Below are positions 62,789 through 64,000 of a DNA stretch of 64,000 nucleotides, piece after piece. The stretch spans positions 1-64,000 of the forward strand of contig JACGCK010000215.1 in assembly GCA_014925825.1 (NCBI GenBank), written 5' to 3'. The translations under genes and the position numbers were made by a program. Positions within the stretch are counted from its first letter, which is position 1. Every line of letters starts with the position of its first letter. This stretch comes from Pholiota molesta (lineage: Eukaryota; Basidiomycota; Agaricomycetes; Agaricales; Strophariaceae). The notes below the pieces were generated by a model. That model was not told where the DNA came from and made no database searches. It saw only the letters and a list, made by a program, of their open reading frames with translations.

Positions 62789-64000
62789 ATGCCCCGAAAC
62801 CACCATCCGGCTGCATCTACCCTCAGAAACCGCAACCGGATTACAAACAAAACACGCCTTAAGATCCACCAGGGCTCGCTCGACGCTGATGCTGTCCTCA
62901 TACCCGACGAAGATGAAGAGAAGCATCGCCTCACCAATCTCGTCGCTGGAGTCGACGCCGAGGACGCCAATGTAAGCCCCCTCGTCGTCTTTTTTCCGCC
63001 ACGTCAGCAATCGATGGTGGCAGTGCATCCCGCGGGATGGCTTAGTAACGTGATGACTAATCAACCTTGTCCATTTTAGGAACACCACTTGCAAGAGGTC
63101 TTGTCTGCGGTCCACAGGAACAATGTCCTCACCAGACTTACCCGCGGCGACAAGCCAGCTCCGCCGCCGCCATCTGCGTTCATCCCTACGCCAGATTCTA
63201 CAGGCGTCGTCGACAATTATGAGGAGCTCTACCCCCCAAATAAATGGAAAGATCCTGCCACCTACGTCGCGACCTCCGCCACTGTGGAAGAGAACATCAC
63301 CAACGGTATTGCCAATGGTTTCACATATTATATGGACGAGCGAGACCAGGAGTGGCTCGAGAAGAACAACGAGGAGGCGCGTGGGGAGGGCACCAGCGCG
63401 CAGGGCGCCTTATCCGTCTCTGGCACCCGAACGTCTGCGCGCAGTGCCAAGGCCAAAGGCAAGGAGCCAGAGGCGCCCCAGCCCGTCGTCATCTCTGAGG
63501 ACGAGTTCGAGCTCGTGATGGGGATTTTTGAGAAGGTGACGCACGAGCGTACGGAGTATCTGCATCACGTATGTTTTGCGCTATTCATAATTTAAAATAC
63601 TGGCGCCTAAACTGTGGTTATTACTTAGGGTTTGGAGACAGGAATGGACTTTCCCGCGTTCTCGGAATACCAGGACGTGTTTTCCGCTCCGTTGACGCCG
63701 CCGATGTTCGCGACGTATACCGTGCCGTCCTGGATACCCAATCCGCAGGCCTTGCTTAAGATCGCGAGGGCCGTCTATCCGTATTGGAAAGAGCGAAGAA
63801 TAGAGCGAGGCGGACATCGCATAATACCTACTTTAAACGTGAGTTGACTATTTATAAGCGGTCTATTTAAGTGGGTATTTAACCTTTAAAATTCTAGGGG
63901 GACGAATCGGACACCCTCAATGAATCTTACATCTGTTTCCGACGGCGCGAAAGCAAGGCTGTCCGGAAGACTCGCGCGTCGCAAGTCACCTCGTCAGACA
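62789..64000 (+). CDS. EPL1: Enhancer of polycomb-like protein EPL1 (NuA4 subunit), N-terminal part
   Basis: Scaffold of the NuA4/Piccolo histone H4/H2A acetyltransferase, where its EPcA region holds Esa1 and Yng2. Exons 62789-62971, 63080-63568, 63629-63838 and 63898 to the window edge. Residues 1-30 are basic (TLRNRNRITNKTRLKI), as in other EPL1 proteins. Then come DEDEEKHRLTNLVAGVDAED, EHHLQEVLSAVHRN, IPTPDSTGVVDNYEELYPPN, NGFTYYMDERDQEWLEKNNE, VISEDEFELVMGIFEKVTHE, TYTVPSWIPNPQALLKIAR, YPYWKERRIERGGHRIIPTL and DESDTLNESYICFRRRE, the characteristic EPcA order. The gene runs off the right edge. An Ala/Gly/Ser-rich insert (about residues 157-181) breaks the conserved part. No frame break in the visible portion. 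Confidence 0.92.

Noticed and set aside
1..64000. CRISPR arrays, bacterial operons, rRNA genes
   Set aside because: No regularly spaced direct repeats, no ribosome-binding-site-led operons and no rRNA sequence; the DNA is eukaryotic.

Overview
This window is nuclear DNA of a filamentous basidiomycete, most likely an Agaricomycete. The genes carry many short introns (about 45-70 bases, GT...AG). The families present also fit: NACHT NTPase, F-box/LRR, questin-oxidase-like, TET/JBP-type dioxygenase, PIF/Harbinger and chromodomain Ty3 elements. No database search was possible, so names rest on motifs and remembered family features.

Layout. 1-16 kb: the 3' end of a SulP/STAS/cNMP transporter, an Agaricomycete-type protein of unknown function, a large RhoGEF (minus), a divergent questin-oxidase-like gene, a NACHT NTPase and a nuclear-type unknown protein (minus). 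16.4-24.4 kb: an XPG/GEN1-like nuclease gene split in exon 3 by a 6,090-bp chromodomain Ty3 retrotransposon. That element has identical 185-bp LTRs and a 5-bp target duplication, and its integrase region carries a tRNA-like SINE-type insertion. 24.4-30.9 kb: a TET/JBP-like 2OG-Fe(II) dioxygenase and a ~1,220-residue zinc-ribbon/RNase-H-like putative transposase, divergently arranged and both apparently intact. This pair is my best candidate for an undescribed system. 31.3-33.5 kb: NC2-alpha (DRAP1/Bur6) and GINS subunit Sld5. 33.8-38.8 kb: a 5-kb PIF/Harbinger element carrying transposase and Myb-like genes. It sits in the divergent promoter between SLD5 and a one-TM protein, and an 879-bp Mutator-like element with 135-bp TIRs is nested in it. 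39-43.5 kb: the one-TM protein, a DUF3074 protein, a Dap1/MAPR protein and an intron-containing tRNA-Pro. 43.8-52.4 kb: a ~2-kb segment with an F-box gene is present twice. Between the copies lie a GPI-anchored aspartic protease, a broken exon 1 of a second protease and the stub of a small secreted-protein gene. 52.6-64 kb: an AzgA-type purine permease, a gag-only retroelement lodged in the promoter of the first of two tandem SDR genes, weakly supported small genes, and the start of EPL1 (NuA4), cut by the window edge.

How it fits together. Conserved housekeeping genes (NC2-alpha, SLD5, EPL1, Dap1, purine permease, RhoGEF) are interleaved with recent mobile-element activity. Several insertions can be dated or ordered: Ty3 in the nuclease, the SINE-like piece in the Ty3, the Mutator-like element in the Harbinger, and the gag element between an SDR gene and its promoter. 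Several otherwise conserved genes also need a one-base shift to stay open, often at homopolymers. That is either real decay or leftover assembly error, and it should be settled before any gene here is called dead.
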